A stretch of DNA of 64,000 nucleotides, from the NCBI GenBank assembly GCA_947034885.2, contig OX344756.2, positions 21,125,489 to 21,189,488 of the forward strand, given 5' to 3'. Origin of the DNA: Thuidium tamariscinum. Lineage: Eukaryota > Streptophyta > Bryopsida > Hypnales > Thuidiaceae. This document shows positions 36,484-47,620 of this stretch, one piece after another; position 1 is the stretch's first letter, and each line of letters starts with the position of its first letter. The notes beneath the pieces were generated by a model. That model did no database searches. It saw only the letters and a program-made list of their open reading frames with translations, and was not told the origin of the DNA. The position numbers and the translations under genes were made by a program.

Positions 36484-37006
36484 TTTACCGTTAAACAACG
36501 AGCGGTGAGCATGGAAATCATGCATTTTGATATCGTGGAAATCATTGGTTCAAAAAAATTCATAAGCTCTCATTGGAAGTCAAAATACTACAGACATTAG
36601 ATGAAATTTGAGGCCTCGGGAGGGCTGCAAGTTCCCAAACTATGGGAACACTAAAACTGCCACAAGAACGCGTAAACTGCTACAGGAACCCAAAATTATA
36701 GGATTTCGATGTGGCCAAGATCGTGCTACGTCATTGATTTTTTTGGACTTTTTTTCACATTTCAAGACCCTCAATTTTAATTTTCAATTTTTAAAATTTG
36801 ATAATTATTGGCCTAACAATGGCAAACAATTTAAGAACTATTTCGGGAACAGACCTGAAACAACCATCCCAAGGCTTCAAATTTCATCTAATGAGATCTC
36901 CCCTCTCCACTCCTATTTTGAAGGATGAATAGTTGCATTTTTGTCTTAATCAAAGAAATTCTCTTTCATTCATCAACCAGAAAATGGCTTCCATAGTATT
37001 TATGGA
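36484..37006. mobile_element. CCCTTGAA family copy 2, interrupted
   Basis: TTTACCGTTAAACAACGAGC, CATGCATTTTGATATCGTGG and TTGGAAGTCAAAATACTAC match the intact copy. At 36,594 it is broken by the CATTAGA-type element and resumes at 36,894 (CTCCACTCCTATTTTGAAGG, AAATTCTCTTTCATTCATC). Confidence 0.7.
36595..36893. mobile_element. CATTAGA family copy 2, nested
   Basis: The ends CATTAGATGAAATTTGAGG and CAAATTTCATCTAATG are inverted, with AGA on both sides. The intact relative at 35.8 kb has a single AGA at this position, so the 3-bp duplication is supported by an empty site. The interior TATTTCGGGAACAGACCTGAAAC parallels the CGTTTCGGGG block of the other copies. It is non-coding. Confidence 0.8.
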
Positions 37007-37435
37007 GTAACCTAGGAATGTAGGGCTAGTCATTGTGGAGATCATCCATTTGGTAATCATGTGAATCATTCGCTCAAATTTTTTTAAGAAAATCAAGAGT
37101 GCTTGATAGAATCAATTATAAAGTGACCCCACTTTGTAGGAGTGTTATTGAGAGGAAGATTTCACTAGTAATAGTATGAAAGAAATACAATACCAAACTC
37201 CATTAGACCAAGTTTGGGTTCTTCCACAAGTTTTATCCTATGTTTTCTTCATACTACAACTATGAGTCTCTTATTGCACAAACTTTACGACTAACTCTAT
37301 TGGGGGGTCAAATTATTGTACAAGACCTTGTTTGAGTCTTCTTTTCATACAAAATTTCAAAGACAAATAGTTGCACTTTGGTCTCTTGTAGAAAGATTCT
37401 CTATCATCTATCAAATACTTAGTGTTTGCAACTTC
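37007..37435. mobile_element. CCCTTGAA family copy 3, decayed, with an insert
   Basis: GTAACCTAGGAATGTAGGGC, GGAGATCATCCATTTGG and GTGAATCATTCGCTCAAA match copy 2. The family's right half returns at 37,350-37,430 (ACAAATAGTTGCACTTTGG). About 200 bp between them is unrelated. It directly abuts copy 2. Confidence 0.55.
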
Positions 37436-37589
37436 TTTACAAGGTTATCACTTACTAATAAAATAGTGAAATAAGATTAGCCTTACCCCCAAGAAGGTTA
37501 CTTTACAAGCCATCAAAAGTCAACAAATATTTCTACATATATAGTTCCAAAATCCTGATTACAACAATATGATAGAGGTGCCAATAACT

Positions 37590-37840
37590 AATAATATAAG
37601 CACATATAGAGATAATCTAGGGTAGTGCAAGACAAAGCAAACATTTCAAAGATGCATTGACATAATTGATGGGGATTGCAAAAACTTTTGTAATTTCATC
37701 TTTTAGATTGAAATTACTATGAATTTTAAAAGGTAGAGTTGGGATTGTCCCATGACCAACATTTAGAGTCATCTAATTCTAATAACTCATGAACTACTTT
37801 CGCACTCATTGCTTTCTATTTTCTTCTTGGCCCAATAGGA
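37590..37840 (+). repeat. Dispersed repeat, copy 1 (second copy at 63.3 kb)
   Basis: GTGCAAGACAAAGCAAACAT, GGGATTGCAAAAAC, TTGAAATTACTATGAATTTT and CATGACCAACAT occur in the same order and spacing as at 63,300-63,545. Ends and class were not recognised. Confidence 0.65.
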
Positions 37841-38600
37841 TAAATTATGGATTCTTGGGGGGTAAAAATGAGGATAAAATGAAAAAACAAACTATTTTTA
37901 GTTGTGCATGGGTTAATTCTACACCATCCTTTGCTAATTAGGGGTCTTTGATTGCAAATATGAATTTAGAACTCACAAAAAAATTATTTGCAAAAAATAA
38001 AAAAATTCCTGTGTTTTCCTTTAAGGTAAATCCATTCTATTGGGCCCACCTTTGATGGTAGGATTTAATGTCCTCATCTACTATATTACTGAATTCAAAA
38101 ATAGTGCGTCGTTCTTATATAAAAACAATAAATATTTGTGTAGTACATGTATCAAATGTCAAGGAATTAGTATAAGTGTAAAAGCATCCCTATGAGTTAC
38201 AAGATATGGCGCAAAGTGGGCATTTGGCTTAGCTTGGCCAAATAGGTTGTTCCACCGCATGCACGGTGGAGCAAAAAGAAAGGTCAAGCCTAACGAAATT
38301 TCATGATGGCTTGGCCAAATGGAGAGAATTTGGTTGGGCTTGGCTTTTTTGTATATAATTCCTATTTTCGAGGCATCATTTTGAAGTGTGCTATTGAAAA
38401 AGGATTTGTTTTCTCGAAATCTATGACAAAGCACTTCAAAACCTGAAATAGTTTGTTCTCTATGCTTCGTTGCTGCATTGGGGTGGGGCAAATTTATTTG
38501 GCCAAGCTTGGGCTTCCTCAATGACTCTACAAACATCCTCTAGCTACGCCTCTCTCATGAGCAGCTTGTAGAGATGCTCTAAGATGTTCAATCCAAACCA
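37841..38600. other. Intergenic, no gene supported
   Basis: The minus-strand ORF at 38,159-38,536 (125 codons) shows no recognisable motif or coding-like composition. No element ends were identified. Confidence 0.4.
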
Positions 38601-38639
38601 CGCTTCCAGTTCACTCTACACTAGACTACAGTTAGGGTG

Positions 38640-39503
38640 AATCCCTTGCTCAGCTACTTAAGAAAATGTTGGAACTTTTTAGTTTTTGCAATTAATTTTT
38701 TTTGCAATTCATATTTGCAATTAGAGGTCCTAAAGTAGCTTGGAGGAATGTACAAGGAAAATTAGTTAACTATGAAATGCCAAGCCTATGACCATTGATT
38801 TCACGCTTCAATGACCGTCACTTAAGTCATTGCCATTTTTGAAGTAGATTTGTATGAAAAAATTTATATTTATTTTCAAAGATGAAGCTATATGTCTTCT
38901 TTACTTCACGAAAGAATTAGATTTTTCAGAGAAAATTTGATTTTCCTAAGAATGTTTGAGGGAAAAATGAAGAAAAAATCACATCAAATAGAAAATTCTT
39001 CCAAAAAATCTGAGAATTTCAGCATGTGTGTACATTACAGTGACAAACATCATAGTGTTGATTCAATTTTTGTATCCTTCTATAATTAAAATATAATAAA
39101 CATTGAAAATACATCGAGGGTTCAAATTGCAATAAAATATTCAATATTACAAAAGAATTCAAAAATTTCAGTTGGATTAAAAACTAGATTTTATGGCCTT
39201 CTTTTTGTTGGTTGAGTTCAACATTAAAAAAATGTCATTTTCAAGGAAATTTTTTAGATTTAGTGCAAGAAGCAAAATACACTGAAATAGCAAATTTTGC
39301 CATCCGTTTTTTTAAAATTAATTTCTTGTTCATGTGAAGACGAACACTACTAAGACTAAAAATCCAATGAGTTAGTCTTCATAACCCTTTATGAAAGGTC
39401 AACAAGCCAAAAATGGATGAAGAAACAATTTTTGTCCTTCTCCAAGAGACTCCTCTAACCGTTCAAATGCCACAAAATGGCTCCCTTGACACTAAGGGGT
39501 TAA
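38640..39503. mobile_element. Probable TTAA element, left end uncertain
   Basis: Its right end ACACTAAGGGG is followed by TTAA at 39,500-39,503, which is also the left flank of the next element. A matching left end is not clear; TGAATCCCTTGCTCAG near 38,649 is the best candidate. It is non-coding. Confidence 0.45.
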
Positions 39504-40847
39504 CCCCTCAAGGCCCATGGCAGAAACATGTTCAAAATCATCATAGCTTTTGAAGCCTTATAGATCTAAATGTCACTAAGCTATACAAATCTCAACTGTA
39601 CAATCCTATAGTAGACATGTTGTACATAACATGTACAAAATTTGGAGTCATTTGACCGCATAGATTGCAAGATTATAATGTTTTAGTGCTGAAAATGGAT
39701 GCTGGAATTTTCCCAAAAACACATTTGGAGGTGAAATTTGATTTCTAAACCTACTCAAATGAAAAAACTTTACACTACAAAGTGATTCAAAACTAGTATA
39801 CAAACACATTGGTGGAAAAAATTCACTCAATTAACTCATTGTGTCTACAAAACAACTTTGAAATGTCAAAAATTAGCAAGAAAAACTACAAAAACTCCAT
39901 TAACTAGAACGCTTCTCAGTCACTCATTACTTCTTGGATTGACATGAAACTTTAGTCATACAAAGTAGACTAGTATGTGCAACTTTTCCAACAAGTTTTT
40001 ATTGAAAATGGATTTTGTATGAAGAAGATATAAGCTGTCAAAGTTTACTATATTCCGAAAATGGAAGGGTTTTTAACTTTGAATTGCTCCCAAACATTCA
40101 AAACAACTTGAATCGACAAGAAAATTTTACCACACGAAATAGACTTCAAGGGAAACAAAACCCAACAAATTTTATTGAAAATGATCATTTGATGAAAGAG
40201 AACCAAGCCCCCGAAGTTGCAGCTCTAAAATGCAGTTTCTGAACTCAAATTGAACCTAAGAACTTTGATTGGATTCCAAAAAATCATCACATTTTGGATC
40301 AATCTGGAAATTTTACCACACAAACTAGAAGACAACATGCAACTTTCCAAACAAGTTTTGTTGAATTTGGACATGAGATGCAAAAGTTATAAGGGAGAAA
40401 CCCCCATTTCTGTCCTTGGACCTATTCCTGGACCCTAGAGTACCACTAAATCTGTCCATAAGTATTTATTAAAGCATCCGACAAATGTTTAATTCTAATT
40501 TGCTGACACATTTGTAAGACACATGTATAGTTTTCATTGACTGACAGTTGATTTAAGCAGGTGTTCAGTTAAAGGTACACCTATAGGACAGTTCCAGTGG
40601 TCTAGGGAGCCAACACTTTGAAAATTTATAGAAATTACATACTGATCCGGAATATTTTAATTTTTTTTTTGAATATTCATGATTTTCACTCGCTAACACT
40701 AGAAAAATATCAGCTTTAGAAAAAGATGCCTCCAACTATGCTGAATTCCTTAAATGGACGGTTTTGGGTGTTTCCACTGTAACACTTTGAATTTGAATGA
40801 AAACTTTGAAAAGCGCTATTTGCACCCCTTGGGCGTTCAAGAGTTAA
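39500..40847. mobile_element. TTAA element, family 1 copy b, with a nested insertion
   Basis: The left end is TTAA-CCCCTCAAGGCCCATGG; the right end GGGCGTTCAAGAG-TTAA is its decayed inverse. The interior is homologous to the copies at 33.7 and 46.7 kb (ATAGATTGCAAGATTATAA, ACATTTGGAGGTGAAATTTG). Removing the nested element at 40,391-40,782 leaves about 950 bp, close to copy a. Confidence 0.75.
40391..40782 (-). mobile_element. GGAAACACCC-end family copy 3, nested
   Basis: The left end is AAGGGAGAAACCCCCATTTC; the right end, reverse-complemented, is GTGGAAACACCCAAAACCG. The interior GTGGTCTAGGGAGCCAACAC and CTAACACTAGAAAAATATC are shared with the 12.9 kb copy in the same orientation. It lies within the TTAA element, so it inserted later. 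Confidence 0.8.
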
Positions 40848-41399
40848 GCACAAAACAAGGGACTTTCAGTTTTACTTGTACCCTTGGAATTACTTGGAGT
40901 GGCCAAGCGAGGAGGCCAGTTCACCCCGACCCCAGACCACTGGCTTGTGGCTGGCGGTTCAATTTCTCACACTTTTGCACTGAAATTCCGTTTCGTTTGT
41001 TGCAGAAAAATGAAATTTCAATAATAAGTCAAAAAGTAATTTTTCATTTTTTTTTTCATAGATTGCTTCCACTGGCCACCTCCTGTAGATATTCACAAGT
41101 CTGTACAGTCCTTGCATGAGCATGATTGCACAAGTTTTTGAAGCAAGCAAATCCTAAGGTACCGTAATTTGAACTTGTGATCTATTGCAGATTGCATCAA
41201 AATCAGTGCCATAGGCAGATTGGCTACGGAAGGAAGGCTGGTATGCATTGAATCATTTGAAATACTGGAACTCCTTTCTCGCAGTTCAATGCAAAAGATG
41301 ATTGGGTCCTTGTTTGACTTTTACCATCCCTTTTTCTTTTTCTTTATCTTTAGAGGAGGCAACTGATTTGTATGATCATGCAATGAAGAAGAGAAAGAA
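40848..41399. other. Intergenic, no feature seen
   Basis: Slightly more GC-rich than its surroundings at 40,900-41,130. The ORFs here do not resemble known proteins and no repeat ends were found. Confidence 0.4.
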
Positions 41400-41448
41400 T
41401 TACAATAGAACCTCTCTAAGGTAGGTATAGGAGAAGGCTCTTGAATGG

Positions 41449-41575
41449 AGCGGGTTCTAAAATGGTGCCCTATCTTAAATGTACAGGACTTGTACATGTT
41501 GCATTTCCATGGCCTTCAGCAGTGTACTGACAGTGTACATTTTAGCTAGGGCACCATTTTAGAGCCCTATGCCCT
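41449..41575. repeat. Foldback, arms about 32 bp
   Basis: TCTAAAATGGTGCCCTATCT followed by TAAATGTACA is matched in inverse by TGTACATTTTAGCTAGGGCA followed by CCATTTTAGA, with about 55 bp between. Either a tiny inverted-repeat element or a hairpin. Confidence 0.7.
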
Positions 41576-41744
41576 TTCAACTTCAGAATTTGATAACTAA
41601 TTCTAGAGAGCTCCAAAAAATATGAAACGACTTGGGTTAGATGCCTATTCAAGCTGTCTTTCAAGGAAAATTCTCTGAAAAATATTTCAAAATGTTCGAC
41701 CTGCCCAAAATTATGTTCCAGCCCTTAGACGGTCGATTTCTGGA

Positions 41745-42007
41745 CCTCCTCCCATACACCCAAAAAAGCCAGTTTTTCATACTGTGCCTAGTTCAGATTT
41801 TTTTACAGTCTTGTTGGTGAGTGAAAGCATGTTCCAACACACCAAAGAACAGTGGATTTGGATACCGTATGCAAAAGTTATGAATAGTCAAAGTGTGTTT
41901 CTGAAAGCACCATCTACAATATGGGTACATGACTGATTTTGAAAATGTATGCACATTGTACAGGGCGCTTTAAGGTCAGGTGCCATTTTGGGTGTACCTA
42001 CCTTAAA
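41745..42007 (-). mobile_element. Tourist-like element, AGGTGGGTACACC family, copy 2 (inverted)
   Basis: The right end GGGTGTACCTACCT is followed by TAA; the left end (CATACACCCAAAAAAGCC) is damaged. CACCAAAGAACAGTGGATTT and GAAAGCACCATCTACA match the 13.4 kb copy in reverse complement. Confidence 0.7.
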
Positions 42008-42643
42008 TCAATCCTCTACAAGCTAATAAACCTCTCTAAAGTAATAGAGCTGGGTGGTCTCAACAAGTGATCTCAAAACTAGCTAATTTGTATTTGGTCT
42101 GTACTTAATTTTTCCATGTCCTTAGTGTAAATTCAAAAAAATCTTCCAAAAATGAACATTTGGCTAAAAACTTTGACCTCATTTTGAGATCCTTGGTCTT
42201 GACTTGGGGAATACAATAAGTGGTAGCACTAAATGATCTACTAAAAAAATGTGAAATAGACTTTTAAAAAAACTTCTTGGTCATGATGGGGTCCTTCTTT
42301 TCCTCAAGATGTGCCACCTACACAGCTTTGTTTATGAAAAGACTACAAAATCTTGAATGTACACACCCTCTCTTACCCAATAAACATCTCTTAAGTAATA
42401 TTGTCAAATAGTCCCGGCCCTATTGACGAAGGGAGGTTTTGTTGTACAAGCTAATCTAGTTTCTAAATATAGATGAAGAGCATAGCGTTGGTGGTGAGTA
42501 TAGGAATACATTTCTACTTGGGGAATTTCACAATTACACAATTATACTTTGAGGTTTTCATTTTTTTTTTCAAGTTGAAGAAAACAATGAAATTGATTAT
42601 TGTTGAACCTCTATTAATTAATGATGGTTGTATGCAAACATCA

Positions 42644-43596
42644 TTAACCCCTAAAGGTTTTTGACTATGTTTTCACCAAAAATGCTCCAAAACTGCCATT
42701 TCTAATACAAGAGCAATTTTTTCTTAAACACATTTTTGACTCATGTAACAGTAGGATCTTGTAGTAAGGTGGTTTGTAAACATATGGGAAAAATTTCAGA
42801 AATTTCCACCGTGTAGATTGCAAGATATAAGCATTTGAATTGACAATAATTGTTTTTTTATCCCTGCGAAAATCCAGGCAGCTACACTTCACAAGCTCAC
42901 ATTTGTGTGAAAAAAAATTTCAAAATGGTGGTTACTCTTTGAATTCATACTTCAATGCAAGTTGACTACATTCTCAAAAAAATTTCAAACCATTTGGAAT
43001 TGTACAACATATAGGAAAAAATAAGTAAGTAGAAAGAAGTAAAAAATGAGCCAAAATACTAAATTGTGAACATTTTATTCATGGAATTGAAAATTTTCAA
43101 TCCCAATGGTTAAAATATTGTAATAAACAATCTACATCTTTTGTTTTTATTTTTTTCCAAAAATATGAAAAATTGAATTAAATGAAGAATTTCAAACTTT
43201 TTTGTACTGTAGAGATTCTGTAATTGGCCGCAAACTACCCCAAACTCAAAATCTTCATAACTTTTGACTCATTGATCGGAATGGATTGATTCAAAGCTTC
43301 CCATGTCTGTATAAACCTAAAGAACCGATTTGAAATTTCACTTTTAAGAAAAAAGTTTTTCTGAAGAAGTTTTTTCAGCTGCTCGGGATGCCCGCCAAGT
43401 AAAGAAAACAACATATCCTACCATAACTTTTTAACTGTGAAGTCAAAAGTTATGAAAATTGTTGGGCCTTAAAGCTACTCCTCAGGCACACATTGTATCA
43501 AAATTTCAAAGAAAAAAAAATAAAAACTCCACCTGTAATGAGCTGCCCAAAAAATTTATAATCTCAAAAAACGATGTTTAGGGCTTTAGGGGTTAA
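42644..43596. mobile_element. TTAA element with clean ends, 953 bp
   Basis: TTAA-CCCCTAAAG at the left and CTTTAGGGG-TTAA at the right: exact inverse ends with intact TTAA on both sides, the piggyBac pattern. The interior is AT-rich and non-coding, with GTAGATTGCAAGATATAAGC resembling family 1. Confidence 0.85.
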
Positions 43597-43612
43597 TGCA
43601 TATGACCCTTTC

Positions 43613-43693
43613 TAATGTAGTAACCTCTCTAATAGAATATAGTCAATTGATCTCATCTCTATTGTTTTAGAGATGTTTTTTCTATAGTACTAG
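43613..43693. mobile_element. Minimal CCTCTCT-type element
   Basis: AGTAACCTCTCTAATAGAAT and the inverse of ACTATAGAAAAAACATCTCT frame about 80 bp that folds back on itself (ATCTCATCTCTATTG...AGAGATG). Confidence 0.5.
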
Positions 43694-46600
43694 ATGCCAA
43701 TGAAGTGGCATTTCAATGTGGGCCTTCAAAGAGTCTAAATTGGGATATTTCTTTGTTAAACTTTAGATTTTCTAACCTGAATATAATGCATTATAATACA
43801 TCATCATTATTCCATAGGTTGGCTACAATTTTCAATTCATGTACAATTGAATAAAAAACTATTGGCCCTAAACTTCACTACATTGCACAATTTGAAAAAA
43901 TTCTATAATATAGAGATAACTTGAAATTTAATGAAACTAATAGCCTTTAGATTCAATATTGTGTTGACTTTCTATCAATGATTTTTAGTTTGAGCTAAAT
44001 AAAAGATGTAGCATCCCAAATGGTATGTTGGTTCGTTAGTGGTTATATCCTTAGATGAGTCTATTACTATCTTTAATACTTTAGATCCTAGAACAATCAA
44101 ATTTAATCAATTGTGTAATTTAGAATAATTCAAATTTAAAACTTTGTGCAAACTAAATATGATGATATAATATCCAAATATAATTGCATTTGGTATTTTT
44201 GAGGTTATAGGATTGATGTTTGGCTATTAAGATGTGCATTTTAATCTTGTAATAATTGCATGGTTCAATGTTGGAGATGAGTAAGTGCATAGTTTGCATT
44301 ACATAAAAATTGTGTATAGAAATTCAATATAAGTCAAAGAAAATTTTATATTTATATTTACAATCATCATTGAAATATTAGAGTGTTTAATTTGACCTTT
44401 ATATTTTCTTCCTAAGGAAGAAAATTGTTTTGATCAATGTGAAGCTCTAAGTTTGAAGAAGTTACTAAAAATACAACAAAAAGCACTTCCACTCTTTTAA
44501 AAAATATCAATTTCCTTTCACAATGTTTTAAGCTTCTAGATACATTGCTTGTTTTGGATTTTAGGTGAATTACCATTGAACTATTGATTTTTGCCATATT
44601 TTACAAGCCCCCCATTGCAATTCCAATAGTCTCTTGGGATTTGGAGTATCTTGATTCATGTGTATCTAGATTGCTAATTTTTTTAATTTAAAAATTCTTA
44701 GATTTGAAAATTAGAAAGATTCTAAATCTACAAATTTTCGTATGGTAATTTTTAAAGTTATGAATCATTACTTTGGAAAAGTAGAGCTTAGTATTTGGCA
44801 ATATGAACATTAGTATACATATAAATCTTTGCTTCTCATCTTATTCATTCAAAGTTCATTTGACCTTCTCACTCTAAAAAATTGCATTCTTACTCCTAAA
44901 ATAAATTAAACTTTTGCAAGAAGAGATGAAGATTTTAGTCTAAACTTAGAAATATTGAATTGCATTTTATAAATTGGCTATTTCTTGCCACCCAATAAAA
45001 TGGTTGTTCACTAAAAACAATGCACAACATGTCTTCATTGAGACATATCATTGTTTTGCACAAACATCCAATTTTTTTTTCAATACAAACTTTGTACTAT
45101 ACAAAGTAGCTAATAAGGTCAACATCAATAAATCTAGTGTTAGAAATTAGTTTGACAACTTTGTCTACCAATTTTCTTAGAGAATTTTCTTTCCTACAAT
45201 TCTTTATTGTATTTGATTACATCAATCTATTTAATGTAGAATTCACTTTCATGAAAAGATTTTAGTAGCTTATAATAAAATTAAAACTTGTTTCTAAACT
45301 AGAAGGTGCTTGATATAGAGTTAGAGCTTTGATCACATTAGCAAAAAGTTCTACTTGATTTTCTCAATTCCAAGATGCACAATAATGTTTGAAAGTTCCA
45401 AAAATAATAATTGTAACTATTTGCCCTATGACAATTTTGTATTTTGAGCTTTGTAATAAAGCAACCAAGACTTCTAGTTATAAAAGTCATTGATTCCAAG
45501 AGCATCTTTACCTTAGAAGACTAGTACACTAGATACAAAAATGAAAATTTCATTTGTTGATGCACCTCAATGGATCAAAATCACATGACGGGCCAAAAGC
45601 ACATACAAATTCATTTGAAGCTTTGACTATCAAAGCAATTGGTGACGGTAGATGTGATGCACAAATCTCTCAAAAATCTACTTGTGCTTTTGATCTCAAA
45701 GACTCCATTTGAACTCAGCTTACAATTAGACGTTGCAACAAAGTAATATTCAAAGTTATAATTTAAATGGAATCATGTAGTGGAATTGGATGCAATGGAT
45801 ATGATGATTGTGTCAAAGCTTCTATCTAGGTGCATTCCTTCTATATTTGTAGATAGAGCACTAAGGTAGGCAGGTATAGTCCTATTGCCTAATTTGAAAT
45901 TGGATCTTTTAAGGCATTTATAAGTAGGAATGATTGTCCACTTTCCACCATGAGCTTGTACATCAAGTATGATTTCTTTTCATTTTGTAGCCACATATGA
46001 AAATATGACCTTGCAATAGTCTTTATTTTGAAATCATTGTTGTCTTATCTTTAGAAATCTATAGGAAATTTAATTAGACCTTAAAAGAATTGAATTGACA
46101 CCACTCATTTGTGAACTAGTGAAAATTCACAATTACTCAACTAATAAATTTGAGAATTGGATAATAATAGTTTTTCTAAATTCAAAAGATGATAGTTTAT
46201 AAACTTGTAATTTTAGATAATCAAGAATATTGTGAATTAGTTGATATTGGTTTTGTAAATTTACAAGATACCTACTAGTATGTTTGCAATTTATAAATCA
46301 TCAACCTTTTGCTTTACAACTTTTTGGTTTTGACCTTGACACTCATTCTACATCTCTGAGTTAATGACTTGCTTTACAATCCTCACACTCTCAAAAAAAT
46401 ATATGTTAATGAAATTGTAGGTTTAAAAGCTTCTAACTTTCTGGTTTGTAAATTTTGCATTCTAATCTAAAATTCTAAATTCAAATCTTCAAATAATAAT
46501 CTAGCTTTACAAGTCACGACCACCTTCGAATTGATTATGCTTGTAAATTTGTGTAACATATAATATTTAGATTGTAAACATTTGAATCTTCTACCTTCTT

Positions 46601-46733
46601 GGTTTAACCATTTAATTCAAAATACGATCACTCATTCTATATCTACTAGTGATAGTCTATTTGAAGAGCTAAAAAATCTTCAAAATATATTATCACATAA
46701 ATTTGAAAAATATGTATTATTATATTCGAAAAT
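43694..46733. other. AT-rich intergenic, no gene seen
   Basis: Three kilobases with no credible ORF and no element ends I can defend; probably old repeat DNA. Confidence 0.45.
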
Positions 46734-47620
46734 TTAAACCCTGCATTATAGAAGGCCCAAACATGTCTACATGCATCCTTGCTTTTCAAGCCTTGTAGGT
46801 CTAAATGTCACTAAGGTATGGAAATTTCAACCATACAATCTTGTAGTGTACATATTGTAGATGATGTGGATCATATTTGGACTCATTTGGTCATATAGAT
46901 TGCAAGAGCATAATGTTTTAGTGTTGAAAAAATGCTGAAATTTCTCTAAAAACACATTTGGAGGTAAAATTTGATTTTCAAACCTATTCAAATAAAAAAA
47001 ATTTAACTATAAGTGCTTCAAAATTGACATACAAACACATTGGTGAAATAGGTCATTCAATTCACTCATTGTGTTTGCAAAATGGCTTTGAAATGTCAAA
47101 AAAATAGCAAAAAAGGGTGCAAAAAACACATCTCTAACTAAACCTCCTTTCACTAAAATGCTTCTTAGTCACTCATAACTTCTTGAATTGATATGAAATT
47201 TAACCATACAAACTAGACTAGTGTGCGTGACTTTTTCAAAGATTTTATTTTAATTGGACATTGTGTAAAGAAGAAATAAGTTGCTACAATTCTCTATAAT
47301 CCAAAAATGTATGGATTTTGAACTTTAAATTGCTCCCAAGCATTCAAAATAACTTGGATTGACATGAAAATATTACCACAATAACTAAATTGTGGCCATT
47401 GAAATGTAGTTTAATGAATTCAAACTGAACCTGTGAACTTCAAATGGCTTTCAAAAATTTGTACTTTTTGGATTGATCTGAAAATGTTACCACACAAACC
47501 AGACTAGTATGCAGAACTCTCGCAATAAGTTTTATTAAATCTGAACATTGGATGCAAAAATTACAATACTTTGAATTGGATTGCCAAACTATATGAGGAC
47601 ACTTTTCATCCCCTTGTCAT
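46734..47620. mobile_element. TTAA element, family 1 copy c
   Basis: The left edge is TTAA-ACCCTGCATTATAGAAGG. The interior follows copies a and b closely (TAGGTCTAAATGTCACTAAG, ATAGATTGCAAGAGCATAAT, ACATTTGGAGGTAAAATTTG, ACATACAAACACATTGGTG). The right end is decayed near 47,615 (ACTTTTCATCCCCTTG). Confidence 0.65.

Larger units (their letters stand above)
41402..42446. mobile_element. CCTCTCT-end element carrying two smaller inverted-repeat inserts
   Basis: The left end ACAATAGAACCTCTCTAAG and the right end, reverse-complemented, GTACAACAAAACCTCCCTTC are inverted. Inside are a foldback at 41,449-41,575 and a Tourist-like copy at 41,745-42,007. Remaining words (CCTCTCTAAAGTAATAGAGC, GGTGGTCTCAACAAG) look like the body of a short plant element of this type. 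A minimal relative lies at 43,613-43,693. Confidence 0.55.

Noticed and set aside
38159..38536. 125-codon minus ORF
   Set aside because: No family resemblance and no supporting exons; likely chance.
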